From Flavobacterium sp. (GTDB lineage: Bacteria; Bacteroidota; Bacteroidia; Flavobacteriales; Flavobacteriaceae), in contig NZ_JAIXSL010000008.1 in the NCBI RefSeq assembly GCF_027484705.1, positions 86,620-150,619 of the forward strand: 64,000 nucleotides of DNA, given 5' to 3'. Below the pieces are notes generated by a model. It was not told the DNA's origin, searched no databases, and saw nothing but the letters and a program-made list of their open reading frames with translations. Shown here piece by piece: positions 8,622 through 16,444 of the stretch (its first letter is position 1; the number at the start of each line of letters is the position of its first letter). The position numbers and the translations under genes are program-made.

Positions 8622-9388
8622 TGAAGAAACTTTTCAAATTTATTTTAAACACCATTCCCCGACCGTTATTAATACGGCTGAGTTATGTCATTCGTCCGTT
8701 GTTGGCCATAGCCTTAAAAGGAAACCGCTACACCGACCCGATTGACGGAAAAAGTTTCCGCATGTTTTTGCCTTATGGCTACGGAACGCAACGCAACAAT
8801 GTATTGTCGCCGAGCACACTTTCACTCGAAAGACACCGATTGCTTTGGCTTTATTTAAAAAACGAAACTGATTTTTTTACCGCTCCGAAAAAAGTATTGC
8901 ACTTTGCGCCCGAGCAAGCGTTTTACCAACTTTTCCGCCAGCAGAAAAACTTAGACTACACGACGACCGATTTGCTTTCTCCATTGGCCGACGTCAAAGC
9001 CGATATTTGCAATTTGCCTTTTGAAGACAATACTTACGATGTGATTTTATGCAACCACGTTCTCGAACACATTACCGACGATACCAAAGCCATGCAGGAA
9101 TTGTATCGTGTGCTGAAACCCGGCGGGTTGGGCATTTTTCAGATTCCACAGGATTTGAACCGCGCCACCACTTTTTCGGATGACAGCATCACAGACCAGA
9201 AAGAACGCGCCAAAATTTTCGGGCAATATGATCACGTGCGCGTTTATGGTCGGGATTATTTCGACAAACTCCGAAGCATCGGTTTTGAAGTCAACGAAGT
9301 CGATTATACCAAAACGCTTTCTGCGGATTTGGTCGACAAAAATTGTCTAGCGTCAGGCGAAATCATTCCGGTCTGCACCAAAAAATAA
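8621..9388 (+). CDS. class I SAM-dependent methyltransferase
   Basis: This 255-residue protein contains a Rossmann methyltransferase core in its second half. Motif I is modified to VLHFAPEQAF around residue 93, followed by YTTTDL, then ADICNLPFEDNTYDVILCNHVLEH and ELYRVLKPGG. These are the hallmarks of Methyltransf_11-type enzymes. The first ~60 residues, with KGNRYTDPIDGKSFRMFLPYG, form an N-terminal extension common in Bacteroidota homologues. The substrate cannot be inferred. The gene overlaps map by one base, and this pairing looks operonic rather than functional. Confidence 0.88.
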   Translation: MKKLFKFILNTIPRPLLIRLSYVIRPLLAIALKGNRYTDPIDGKSFRMFLPYGYGTQRNNVLSPSTLSLERHRLLWLYLKNETDFFTAPKKVLHFAPEQAFYQLFRQQKNLDYTTTDLLSPLADVKADICNLPFEDNTYDVILCNHVLEHITDDTKAMQELYRVLKPGGLGIFQIPQDLNRATTFSDDSITDQKERAKIFGQYDHVRVYGRDYFDKLRSIGFEVNEVDYTKTLSADLVDKNCLASGEIIPVCTKK

Positions 9389-9461
9389 ATAGACAAACGT
9401 TAATTTTAATCGGTTTGAAATCAATATAGTATTATATTTACTATCTGAAAAATTATACCGT

Positions 9462-10715
9462 ATGCTGAAATCGATTTACCCTCTAGTATTTCTCGTCTTT
9501 GCTTCGTTTATCGTGAGCGCCCAGGCAGAAAAAGAAGTCAATCCTCCGTACAACATCAAAACCGTTTCTTTTGTCCAGAATGGGCAGAACATCGTTCCGA
9601 TTTTTCAATTGGGCGACACCTTCCAATTGCAGTTTGACGATCTGTTCGGCAACGAAGCCAATTATTATTACCAGATCGTGCATTGCGATTACGATTGGAA
9701 ACCGTCGCAACTTTCCGTGAATGAATATTTACAGGGGTTCGACAACCAGCGCATTCAGGATTATTCGAATTCGTACAACACGCTTCAGCTGTATTCCCAT
9801 TACCGAATCCAATTTCCCAATAGAAACACACGCTTATTGGTCAGCGGTAACTACATGATCAAAATCGTTAATGAAGACCGCGAAGTGGTGTTTTCGAGAA
9901 AATTCATTGTTTATGAAACCTTGGTTAGCGTTGAGTCGCAAGTGAAAAGAGCCCGGACTGTAGCCAATATCAACTACAAACAAAACATGGACTTCACCAT
10001 CAAATCGAGTAGCATCACGTTTCAAAGCCCGCTGAGCAACGTGAAGATATTACTGCTTCAAAACGGACAAATCAACAACGGCATCACGAACATCAAACCA
10101 ATGTATACCATTGGCAACGACCTGATTTATAAATACGATGCCGAAACCCAGTTTTGGGGCGGCAACGAATTCCGATATTTCGAAAATAAAGACATCCGAA
10201 GTGCCGTAAACAACATCGCCAGAATCGATTCGCAAGGTGGCGTTTACAATGGCTATCTGTATACTGACGAGGCCAGAGCGCAGCAGCCTTACTCTTACAA
10301 TCCGGATTATAACGGCAATTTCATCGTCAAAAACCTCAATGTTGAAAATAATGAAATCGAGGCCGATTACGCCTGGGTTTTCTTCACGCTTTCCGCGCCC
10401 TCATTCTACGAAAACAAAGATATTTACGTCAATGGCATGTTCAACAATTACGCGCTGACGCCCGAAAACAAAATGGAATACAACGCAGAAAAATCGGTTT
10501 ACGAAAAAGCGATTATGATCAAACAAGGTTTTACGAATTACCAATACGTCGTGGCCGACAAATCAGGAAAAATTGATTATGAAAACGCCATCGATGGCAA
10601 TCATTTCCAAACCGTCAACGATTATTTTACGTTAGTCTATTACAAAGAAAACAACCAACGCTACGACCGCATCATCGGCAAAACCGTAGTGACTTCGGAG
10701 AACATTATTAATTAA
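9462..10715 (+). CDS. DUF5103 protein, type IX secretion system plug protein
   Basis: This 417-residue protein has a signal peptide (MLKSIYPLVFLVFASFIVSAQA). It matches the DUF5103/T9SS plug family: NPPYNIKTVSFVQNG near the N-terminus, YYYQIVHCDYDWKPSQLS, and the mid-protein FYENKDIYVNGMFNNYAL. In Flavobacterium johnsoniae a protein of this family was found plugging the periplasmic face of the SprA translocon. The role here is by family membership. It is monocistronic, with a near-consensus TATATTTA at 9433-9440 upstream. The window also encodes T9SS cargo (13507, 18628, 63882) and a PorP/SprF protein, consistent with a working T9SS. Confidence 0.85.
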   Translation: MLKSIYPLVFLVFASFIVSAQAEKEVNPPYNIKTVSFVQNGQNIVPIFQLGDTFQLQFDDLFGNEANYYYQIVHCDYDWKPSQLSVNEYLQGFDNQRIQDYSNSYNTLQLYSHYRIQFPNRNTRLLVSGNYMIKIVNEDREVVFSRKFIVYETLVSVESQVKRARTVANINYKQNMDFTIKSSSITFQSPLSNVKILLLQNGQINNGITNIKPMYTIGNDLIYKYDAETQFWGGNEFRYFENKDIRSAVNNIARIDSQGGVYNGYLYTDEARAQQPYSYNPDYNGNFIVKNLNVENNEIEADYAWVFFTLSAPSFYENKDIYVNGMFNNYALTPENKMEYNAEKSVYEKAIMIKQGFTNYQYVVADKSGKIDYENAIDGNHFQTVNDYFTLVYYKENNQRYDRIIGKTVVTSENIIN

Positions 10716-10757
10716 GAAAATTTAACTTTAATTTATCCTGCAAAATTGAATTTTTCG

Positions 10758-10765
10758 TAAATTTG
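10758..10765 (+). promoter_or_regulatory. -7 promoter element (TAAATTTG) for apaG
   Basis: TAAATTTG matches TAnnTTTG, 25 bases upstream of the apaG ATG. The nearest TTG (10746-10748) is too close to be a normal -33 element. Confidence 0.5.
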
Positions 10766-10790
10766 ACAGCAATCCACTCATAAATCAACC

Positions 10791-11177
10791 ATGGTTTCAC
10801 AAATCACTAGAGGCATAAAAATTTCGGTTCTGACGACTTTTGAAGGCACGTACTTCAAGAATCACAAGATTCATTTTGCCTTCAGTTACGAAATCTCGAT
10901 TGAAAACCACAGCAAAGATTCGGTGCAACTCACTTCAAGACACTGGGAAATTTTCGATTCGCTGAATGATCTCGAAATCGTAGACGGTGAAGGTGTCATC
11001 GGCAAAAAACCTGTTTTGAAACCTGGCGAAACGCATACTTATAGTTCGGGTTGCTTGTTGGCTTCTCCGTTTGGCGCGATGCGTGGGCATTTTAACATGA
11101 TCAATTTTACTTCTACGCGAAATTTCAAAGTGATCGTGCCGACTTTCAAACTGAGCGCTCCTTTTGCTTTAAATTAA
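10791..11177 (+). CDS. apaG: ApaG domain protein
   Basis: This 128-residue protein is nearly the usual full length of ApaG (~125). It shows the conserved core: FAFSYEISIENHSKDSVQL, SRHWEIFD, the glycine-rich GEGVIGKKPVLKPGE and YSSGCLLASPFGAMRG. ApaG has an immunoglobulin-like beta-sandwich fold and has been linked to Co2+/Mg2+ resistance in enterobacteria, but its biochemical activity is not settled. It has its own promoter-like element and is followed after a short gap by a small secreted protein of unknown function. Confidence 0.93.
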   Translation: MVSQITRGIKISVLTTFEGTYFKNHKIHFAFSYEISIENHSKDSVQLTSRHWEIFDSLNDLEIVDGEGVIGKKPVLKPGETHTYSSGCLLASPFGAMRGHFNMINFTSTRNFKVIVPTFKLSAPFALN

Positions 11178-11214
11178 CTTGCTGCAATACATCATTTCAA
11201 AGCCTCAAAGCCAT

Positions 11215-11658
11215 ATGAAACTGACTTTTATTTTTGTTTTCTTAATATCAGCTGTTTCGGCACAAAACAAAAAAATCAATTTTTTCGGGACTGAATTTCC
11301 TGTAAACAATAGCTGTGAAGTGAAGGAATCTAGTGCCAAATACGACAAAAATGCAATGATTTGGACCGCTGCACCGCCAAAAATAATGCGTGGCACGATG
11401 GTTTCGATGATTAAAAACAAACTCCAAGGAAAAAAATTAAAAGAGCTCAAGACAGAGCCTCTGAAAGTAACTTTACTAAAAAACAGTTGGGAAGGCAAGC
11501 GGACCGAATATAAAAAAGAAGGCAATGACAGCATCACTAATTTTGTGCAGCTTTACGGCCAATACAAAGACGAGGAGCGGCTTTTGATTATCATGTACAA
11601 AACAGCGAAATCGGAAACATTTCGCATTCCAGCATACTTTGATTTCCTCGTTAAATAG
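11215..11658 (+). CDS. small secreted protein of unknown function
   Basis: This 147-residue protein starts with a signal peptide, MKLTFIFVFLISAVSAQ, which is why the ATG at 11215 is chosen over an upstream in-frame TTG at 11179. The mature part is basic (NKKINFFGTEFPVNNSC, then many Lys) and shows no motif that I recognise. It sits 37 bases after apaG on the same strand. The signal peptide and unbroken frame support a real gene; no function can be assigned. Confidence 0.7.
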   Translation: MKLTFIFVFLISAVSAQNKKINFFGTEFPVNNSCEVKESSAKYDKNAMIWTAAPPKIMRGTMVSMIKNKLQGKKLKELKTEPLKVTLLKNSWEGKRTEYKKEGNDSITNFVQLYGQYKDEERLLIIMYKTAKSETFRIPAYFDFLVK

Positions 11659-11704
11659 GTATCAGACTGATGCTTAAAATAAGCTAATTTAAAAAAAACC
11701 TTTG

Positions 11705-11712
11705 TACTTTCG
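11705..11712 (+). promoter_or_regulatory. possible -7 promoter element (TACTTTCG) for pruA
   Basis: TACTTTCG differs from TAnnTTTG at one position and lies 55 bases upstream of the pruA ATG in an otherwise non-coding gap. No -33 TTG is evident. Confidence 0.35.
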
Positions 11713-11767
11713 CGCCGGATTTAATTGACAACCAACTGATAATCCACAACAATCTAACACTCAAAAT

Positions 11768-13396
11768 ATGCTCAAAGGATTCTTTCACGTACCCAAAGCA
11801 GTTAACGAACCTGTAAAATCGTACGCTCCCAATTCGCCAGAAAAAGCGGCTGTCTTAGCGGCTTATAAAAAAATGTGGAACGAAAAAATCGACGTGCCAC
11901 TCTATATCGGCAGCGAACAAATCCGCACCGGAAACACGCGCAACATGACCGCGCCTCACGACCACCAACATGTGGTGGGAACTTATCATTTAGCAGAAAA
12001 ATCCCATGTTGAAAAAGCAATTGCCAATGCCTTGGAATCAAAAGCAAAATGGGCCAACTTAGCTTGGGAACAACGGGCCGCGATTTTCCTTAAAGCAGCC
12101 GAACTCATTGCCGGGCCTTATCGTGCGCGCATCAACGCTGCGACGATGATCGCCCAATCTAAAAATATTTTTCAAGCCGAAATCGACGCTTCTTGTGAAC
12201 TTATCGATTTCTTGCGCTACAACGTCGAGTTCATGACGCAGATTTATAACGACCAGCCCAAATCAGATTCATCGGTTTGGAACCGCCTGGAATACCGTCC
12301 GCTTGAAGGTTTTATTTACGCGATTACGCCGTTCAACTTTACCGCGATTGCTGCGAACCTTCCTGCAAGCGCTGCGATGATGGGCAACGTAGTGGTTTGG
12401 AAACCCAGCGACAGCCAAGTATTTTCAGCCAAAATCATCATCGATGTGTTCAAAGAAGCCGGACTTCCTGATGGCGTCATCAATGTGGTTTTTGGCGATG
12501 CACAGATGATCAGTGAAACGATTTTTGCGAACCGTGATTTTGCGGGCGTTCATTTCACAGGATCGACACATGTGTTCAAAGACATCTGGAAAGCGATTGG
12601 AACCAACATTCACCATTATAAAACTTACCCAAGAATCGTTGGCGAAACTGGTGGAAAAGATTTCGTTTTGGCACATCCAAGTGCGAATGTGAAACAAGTC
12701 GTGACCGGTATTGTTCGTGGTGCTTTCGAATTTCAGGGACAGAAATGTTCTGCAGCTTCGAGAGCTTATGTTCCGCAAAGTTTGTGGAGCGATGTGAAAG
12801 CACAATTGATTGCCGATGTAAAATCGATGAAAATGGGTTCGCCCGAAGATTTCGGAAACTTCATCACGGCAGTCATTCACGAAGGTTCGTTTGACAAACT
12901 TGCGAGCTACATCGACCAAGCCAAAAAAGACGCCGATGCCGAAATTATCGTCGGCGGAAACTACGACAAATCCAAAGGTTATTTTATTGAACCGACGGTG
13001 ATTGTGACGACCAACCCAAAATATAGCACGATGGAAACTGAATTGTTCGGGCCGGTGATTACAATATTTGTTTACGAAGATTCCCAATGGAGCGAAACTT
13101 TAAAACTGGTTGACGGAACTTCAGAATACGCGTTAACTGGAGCCATTTTCAGCCAAGACCGTTACGCGATTGAAGAAGCTACGACAGCACTTCAGAACGC
13201 CGCCGGAAATTTCTATGTGAATGACAAACCTACCGGTGCCGTTGTAGGAATGCAACCTTTCGGTGGCGCAAGAGCTTCGGGAACCAATGACAAAGCAGGG
13301 TCAGCGTTGAATCTGTTGCGTTGGGCTTCGCCGAGAACGATCAAAGAAACTTTTGTAACTCCTGAAGATTATCGTTATCCGTTTTTGGGAGAATAA
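11768..13396 (+). CDS. pruA: L-glutamate gamma-semialdehyde (1-pyrroline-5-carboxylate) dehydrogenase
   Basis: This 542-residue aldehyde dehydrogenase oxidises glutamate semialdehyde to glutamate with NAD+ as the second step of proline catabolism. The catalytic general base is E293 in VGETGGKDFV and the nucleophile C327 in FQGQKCSAASRAYVP. The C-terminal PFGGARASGTNDKAG is diagnostic of the P5C dehydrogenase branch. Its length and the N-terminal KAVNEPVKSYAPNSPEK fit the stand-alone, mitochondrial-like form rather than the PutA fusion. No proline dehydrogenase gene is adjacent, so the first pathway step is encoded elsewhere. A strong hairpin terminator follows. Confidence 0.95.
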   Translation: MLKGFFHVPKAVNEPVKSYAPNSPEKAAVLAAYKKMWNEKIDVPLYIGSEQIRTGNTRNMTAPHDHQHVVGTYHLAEKSHVEKAIANALESKAKWANLAWEQRAAIFLKAAELIAGPYRARINAATMIAQSKNIFQAEIDASCELIDFLRYNVEFMTQIYNDQPKSDSSVWNRLEYRPLEGFIYAITPFNFTAIAANLPASAAMMGNVVVWKPSDSQVFSAKIIIDVFKEAGLPDGVINVVFGDAQMISETIFANRDFAGVHFTGSTHVFKDIWKAIGTNIHHYKTYPRIVGETGGKDFVLAHPSANVKQVVTGIVRGAFEFQGQKCSAASRAYVPQSLWSDVKAQLIADVKSMKMGSPEDFGNFITAVIHEGSFDKLASYIDQAKKDADAEIIVGGNYDKSKGYFIEPTVIVTTNPKYSTMETELFGPVITIFVYEDSQWSETLKLVDGTSEYALTGAIFSQDRYAIEEATTALQNAAGNFYVNDKPTGAVVGMQPFGGARASGTNDKAGSALNLLRWASPRTIKETFVTPEDYRYPFLGE

Positions 13397-13412
13397 ATCC
13401 AATACACTTCAT

Positions 13413-13447
13413 AAAAAAAGCCTGATAAATACTATTGGGCTTTTTTT
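13413..13447 (+). terminator. intrinsic terminator after pruA
   Basis: AAAAAAAGCC and GGCTTTTTTT form a 10-bp stem around a 15-base loop, with the T-run on the plus strand. The A-run on the 5' arm makes it potentially bidirectional. Confidence 0.8.
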
Positions 13448-13474
13448 ATAGGGCTGATTATCAGAAATATTTAG

Positions 13475-13482
13475 TACATTTC
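13475..13482 (+). promoter_or_regulatory. possible -7 promoter element (TACATTTC) for the T9SS cargo gene
   Basis: TACATTTC has one mismatch to TAnnTTTG, 24 bases before the ATG at 13507 and directly after the pruA terminator, which is where a promoter is expected. Confidence 0.35.
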
Positions 13483-13506
13483 GATACTTTTTTAAAAATC
13501 AATTTT

Positions 13507-14514
13507 ATGAAAACAAAATTACTTTTTATTGCATCATTGATTACCGTAATGACTTATGCGCAATCGCCTATTAATACTTTTTACGTCAATGATGCGGCTT
13601 CTTTTGCAGTCGTAACTTCAAACACACCGATTGATCAGACTGCTTCTGGCGCGAATCAGGTTTGGAATTTCGACCAGCTGGTGAACACGGGCACATCGAC
13701 TTATGCTAAAGCAAATCCTACAGCAGCTCAGTTAACTTCATTTCCAAATACCAATAATGTCGTGGTATCAAGTGTAGATGCGGTTCAAACTTCAGAAATG
13801 TTTGTAAAAGATGTGGCCAATGTGATTTCCATCACAGGAATACGGGCTGCTGGCTTAGAATTAAATTTCATCACCAACAATGCCACCTTAGGTGCTTTTC
13901 CTATGACTTATGGTTTTAGCAATACCGATACTGTTGCGGGAACTTATGTTTACACGACCTATTCAGGGACTTTTACAGGAAACATCGTGACTAGTGTTGA
14001 TGCTTATGGAACACTTTACAGAAATGTTGGTGGCGTTCCCAATAGCAATGCAACCCGATTAAAAACTGTCATTACGATTAATTTGAATTATGGCTTCTTT
14101 TCCAATGTTGGAACCATAACACAAACCACGTATAGCTATTATCAAGATCCTTTGATATCTGCCGACGGACTGCTTTTTAGAACCTCAACAACAAAAGCTT
14201 TAGTGCCTTTAGCGTCTATAGATCAAACCGACACCGTAATGGAAAGTTATATCGCAACAGGATTAAGCACCGAAACATTCTTGTCCAGCCAATTAGCAAT
14301 CACTCAAAATCCGGTACAAAACCAACTGCAATTAGAACTTACTGATGCGATAACAATTCAAGCAATTCAGATCATCGACACCAACGGAAGAACGGTGATT
14401 TCGAAATCATCTGACGAAAAATCGATGGATGTGAGCCTACTGCAAAAAGGCGTCTACTTCGCTAAAATTGAAACAAACAAAGGCACGGTCATCAAAAAAA
14501 TCATTAAAGAATAA
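13507..14514 (+). CDS. secreted protein with type A T9SS sorting domain
   Basis: This 335-residue protein begins with a signal peptide (MKTKLLFIASLITVMTYAQ). It ends with a type A type IX sorting domain of about 75 residues: LAITQNPVQNQLQLEL, then IQIIDTNGRTVISKS, LQKGVYFAKIE and VIKKIIKE. T9SS cargo is exported across the outer membrane and the C-terminal domain is removed there. The middle (~230 residues, Thr/Asn/Ser-rich, with ANQVWNFDQL) matches no family I recognise and is probably a beta-rich secreted domain. The start is the ATG at 13507; an upstream in-frame start lies inside the pruA terminator. It is monocistronic between two terminators. Confidence 0.88.
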   Translation: MKTKLLFIASLITVMTYAQSPINTFYVNDAASFAVVTSNTPIDQTASGANQVWNFDQLVNTGTSTYAKANPTAAQLTSFPNTNNVVVSSVDAVQTSEMFVKDVANVISITGIRAAGLELNFITNNATLGAFPMTYGFSNTDTVAGTYVYTTYSGTFTGNIVTSVDAYGTLYRNVGGVPNSNATRLKTVITINLNYGFFSNVGTITQTTYSYYQDPLISADGLLFRTSTTKALVPLASIDQTDTVMESYIATGLSTETFLSSQLAITQNPVQNQLQLELTDAITIQAIQIIDTNGRTVISKSSDEKSMDVSLLQKGVYFAKIETNKGTVIKKIIKE

Positions 14515-14515
14515 C

Positions 14516-14547
14516 AAAAAAAGTCCCTATAAACTGGGACTTTTTTT
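14516..14547. terminator. bidirectional intrinsic terminator between T9SS cargo gene and rsmG
   Basis: A perfect 12-bp stem, AAAAAAAGTCCC / GGGACTTTTTTT, encloses the 8-base loop TATAAACT. It lies between two convergent genes and overlaps the first two bases of the rsmG stop region, so it can serve both strands. Confidence 0.88.
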
Positions 14548-15175
14548 ATGCTTTAAACTTCAAAGGCAAATGCACCACTTTTTTGGTTTCGAAAAATTCG
14601 TCTTCAAAAAAATCAGCGATGTTGTATTCTGTCGCTTTTGGGAATGGCGCAAGTTCTTCAGTCAGATCGCCACCTTTTAAATACAGAATGCCATTTTTGA
14701 GTTCGTGTTTGTTTTGTTTTTTGATTTTGTCGTAAATCCACGATACGAAATCAGGCATGTTGGTCACGGCACGGCTCACGATAAAATCAAAATCGCCTTT
14801 GACGTTTTCGGCGCGCATTTGTTCGGCTTTGACATTCTTAAGCCCGATAGCTTCGGCAACTGCTTTGACCACGTTGATTTTTTTCAGGATCACATCAATC
14901 AGATAAAAACGCGTTTCGGGAAAAAGAATCGCCAACGGAATGCCGGGAAAACCGCCTCCGGTTCCTACATCCAAAACATAAGTTCCGGGTTCGAACTTCT
15001 GTATCTTGGCAATGGCCAGCGAATGCAACACATGTTTGACATAAAGCGCATCGATGTCTTTTCTCGAAACCACATTAATTTTAGCATTCCAATCCTGATA
15101 CACCGCTTCGAGCATCTCAAACTGTCGGATCTGTTCCGCGGTAAGATTTGGGAAATACTTGAGAATCTCTTCCAT
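14546..15175 (-). CDS. rsmG: 16S rRNA (guanine-527-N7)-methyltransferase RsmG
   Basis: This 209-residue protein is the expected length for RsmG (GidB), which methylates G527 of 16S rRNA using SAM. The N-terminal WNAKINVVSRKD and the SAM-binding VLDVGTGGGFPGIPLAI are family signatures, followed by VSRAVTNMPDFVSW. Loss of RsmG gives low-level streptomycin resistance in several bacteria. It is transcribed convergently with the T9SS cargo gene and divergently from the desaturase. Confidence 0.95.
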   Translation of the reverse strand: MEEILKYFPNLTAEQIRQFEMLEAVYQDWNAKINVVSRKDIDALYVKHVLHSLAIAKIQKFEPGTYVLDVGTGGGFPGIPLAILFPETRFYLIDVILKKINVVKAVAEAIGLKNVKAEQMRAENVKGDFDFIVSRAVTNMPDFVSWIYDKIKKQNKHELKNGILYLKGGDLTEELAPFPKATEYNIADFFEDEFFETKKVVHLPLKFKA

Positions 15176-15190
15176 GCTTTATTTTTTTAA

Positions 15191-15198
15191 CAAAAGTA
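15191..15198 (-). promoter_or_regulatory. -7 promoter element (TACTTTTG, minus strand) for rsmG
   Basis: The plus-strand CAAAAGTA reads TACTTTTG on the minus strand, 15 bases upstream of the rsmG ATG. The nearest TTG is 26 bases further up, slightly beyond the usual spacing. Confidence 0.5.
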
Positions 15199-15229
15199 AT
15201 ACTTTAGTGTTGAAATATTTATAGCAACT

Positions 15230-15263
15230 TTGGCAATCCAAAAATTATTAATAAGTACCTTTG
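15230..15263 (+). promoter_or_regulatory. promoter for the fatty acid desaturase (TTG-N23-TACCTTTG)
   Basis: The -7 element TACCTTTG (15256-15263) follows a TTG at 15230-15232 with a 23-base spacer and ends 18 bases before the ATG at 15282. An upstream in-frame TTG at 15261 is part of this element and so cannot be the start codon. Confidence 0.65.
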
Positions 15264-15281
15264 CCCATTATACAAACTCAT

Positions 15282-16376
15282 ATGAATACTACGATCCCCA
15301 CTTTTTCAAATCAAGATAATATGAAGTTTTTCAGGACTTTGAACTCCAGAGTCAACAATTACTTCAAAGAAAATAACATCCCAAAAACCGGAAACTGGAA
15401 AATCCACCTGAAAACTGTGATTTTATTCACTATTTTCCTGACGCCTTATTTTTTAATCCTGACCCTTGAAATGTCGATCTGGTATCAGTTGCTGCTCAAT
15501 ATCCTTATGGGAATCGGCATGGCCGGTATCGGAATGAATGTGATGCATGACGGGAACCACGGCGCTTACTCTTCCAAATCCTGGATCAACAAATTTATGG
15601 GCGGCAGCATTTATATTCTGGCGGGCAATGTATACAACTGGCAAGTGCAGCATAATGTTTTGCACCATACTTACACTAATATTTTAGGCCATGATGAAGA
15701 TCTTGATGCCGGTAGAATCATTCGTTTTACGCAAAATGCGGAGTGGCGCAGGTTTCATAAATTCCAGCATTATTATTCTTTCTTTTTGTATGGTTTACTG
15801 ACATTCAACTGGTCATTGACCACCGATTTCAAACAGATGAGCGCTTACTTAAAAAGAAAATTATCCTACGGAACACCGCAAAGTCCGACGAGATTGTGGA
15901 CGGTTTTAGTGATTACCAAAATCATCTACGCTTTAATCTGGGTCGTATTGCCGATTGCTTTTGGTGTTACCTGGTGGAAAGTGTTGCTCGGATTTTTCGT
16001 CATGCATTACACCGCAGGTTTGATCTTGAGTATCGTATTCCAATTGGCACATGTCGTTGAAGAAACTGACAATCCGGTTCCGAACGAAAACGGCGAAATG
16101 GAAAACACTTGGGCAATCCATCAATTGTATACCACGGCGAATTTTGCTCCAAAAAATAAAATAGTCAACTGGTTTACCGGCGGATTGAACCACCAAATCG
16201 AACACCATTTGTATCCTCACATCAGTCACATCCATTACGGAAAAATTGCAGAATTCGTAAAGCAGACTGCAGATGAATGCAACTTGCCGTATCACGAATT
16301 CAAAACCATGAGAAGCGCCGTGATTGCACATTACAAACATCTAAAAGATTTAGGGCAAAACCCGCAACTCGCATAA
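15282..16376 (+). CDS. membrane fatty acid desaturase (acyl-CoA/acyl-lipid type)
   Basis: This 364-residue integral membrane protein has the three histidine boxes of the di-iron desaturases: HDGNH (89-93), HNVLHH (124-129) and the variant third box HQIEHH (304-309), in which Q replaces the first histidine. The Q-x-x-H-H form is typical of front-end desaturases and of the linoleoyl-CoA desaturase-like group. Hydrophobic segments flank the boxes (about 43-65, 70-88, and two near 205-255). There is no fused cytochrome b5 domain. It probably introduces double bonds into membrane lipids, for example on cooling; regiospecificity cannot be read from the sequence. Confidence 0.9.
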   Translation: MNTTIPTFSNQDNMKFFRTLNSRVNNYFKENNIPKTGNWKIHLKTVILFTIFLTPYFLILTLEMSIWYQLLLNILMGIGMAGIGMNVMHDGNHGAYSSKSWINKFMGGSIYILAGNVYNWQVQHNVLHHTYTNILGHDEDLDAGRIIRFTQNAEWRRFHKFQHYYSFFLYGLLTFNWSLTTDFKQMSAYLKRKLSYGTPQSPTRLWTVLVITKIIYALIWVVLPIAFGVTWWKVLLGFFVMHYTAGLILSIVFQLAHVVEETDNPVPNENGEMENTWAIHQLYTTANFAPKNKIVNWFTGGLNHQIEHHLYPHISHIHYGKIAEFVKQTADECNLPYHEFKTMRSAVIAHYKHLKDLGQNPQLA

Positions 16377-16381
16377 AACAT

Positions 16382-16410
16382 AAAGACGCACCAAAAGGCG
16401 TCTTTTCCTT
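16382..16410 (+). terminator. intrinsic terminator after the desaturase
   Basis: AAAGACGC and GCGTCTTT pair in an 8-bp stem with an 8-base loop and a following T-rich stretch (TTTTCCTTTTT), 5 bases after the desaturase stop and before the aminotransferase. Confidence 0.72.
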
Positions 16411-16444
16411 TTTACAAACCATACCATCCTTAAAATTATACTTC

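Noticed and set aside
9433..9440. TATATTTA as a firm promoter for the T9SS plug gene
   Set aside because: The last base deviates from TAnnTTTG and no -33 element is present, so it is mentioned only in the gene entry.
12425..13087. 220-codon open frame antisense to pruA
   Set aside because: It lies wholly inside pruA on the other strand, shows no domain or signal, and follows from codon bias of the real gene.
15933..16340. 135-codon antisense frame in the desaturase gene
   Set aside because: It is nested in a gene with intact histidine boxes and has no independent start signal or family match.
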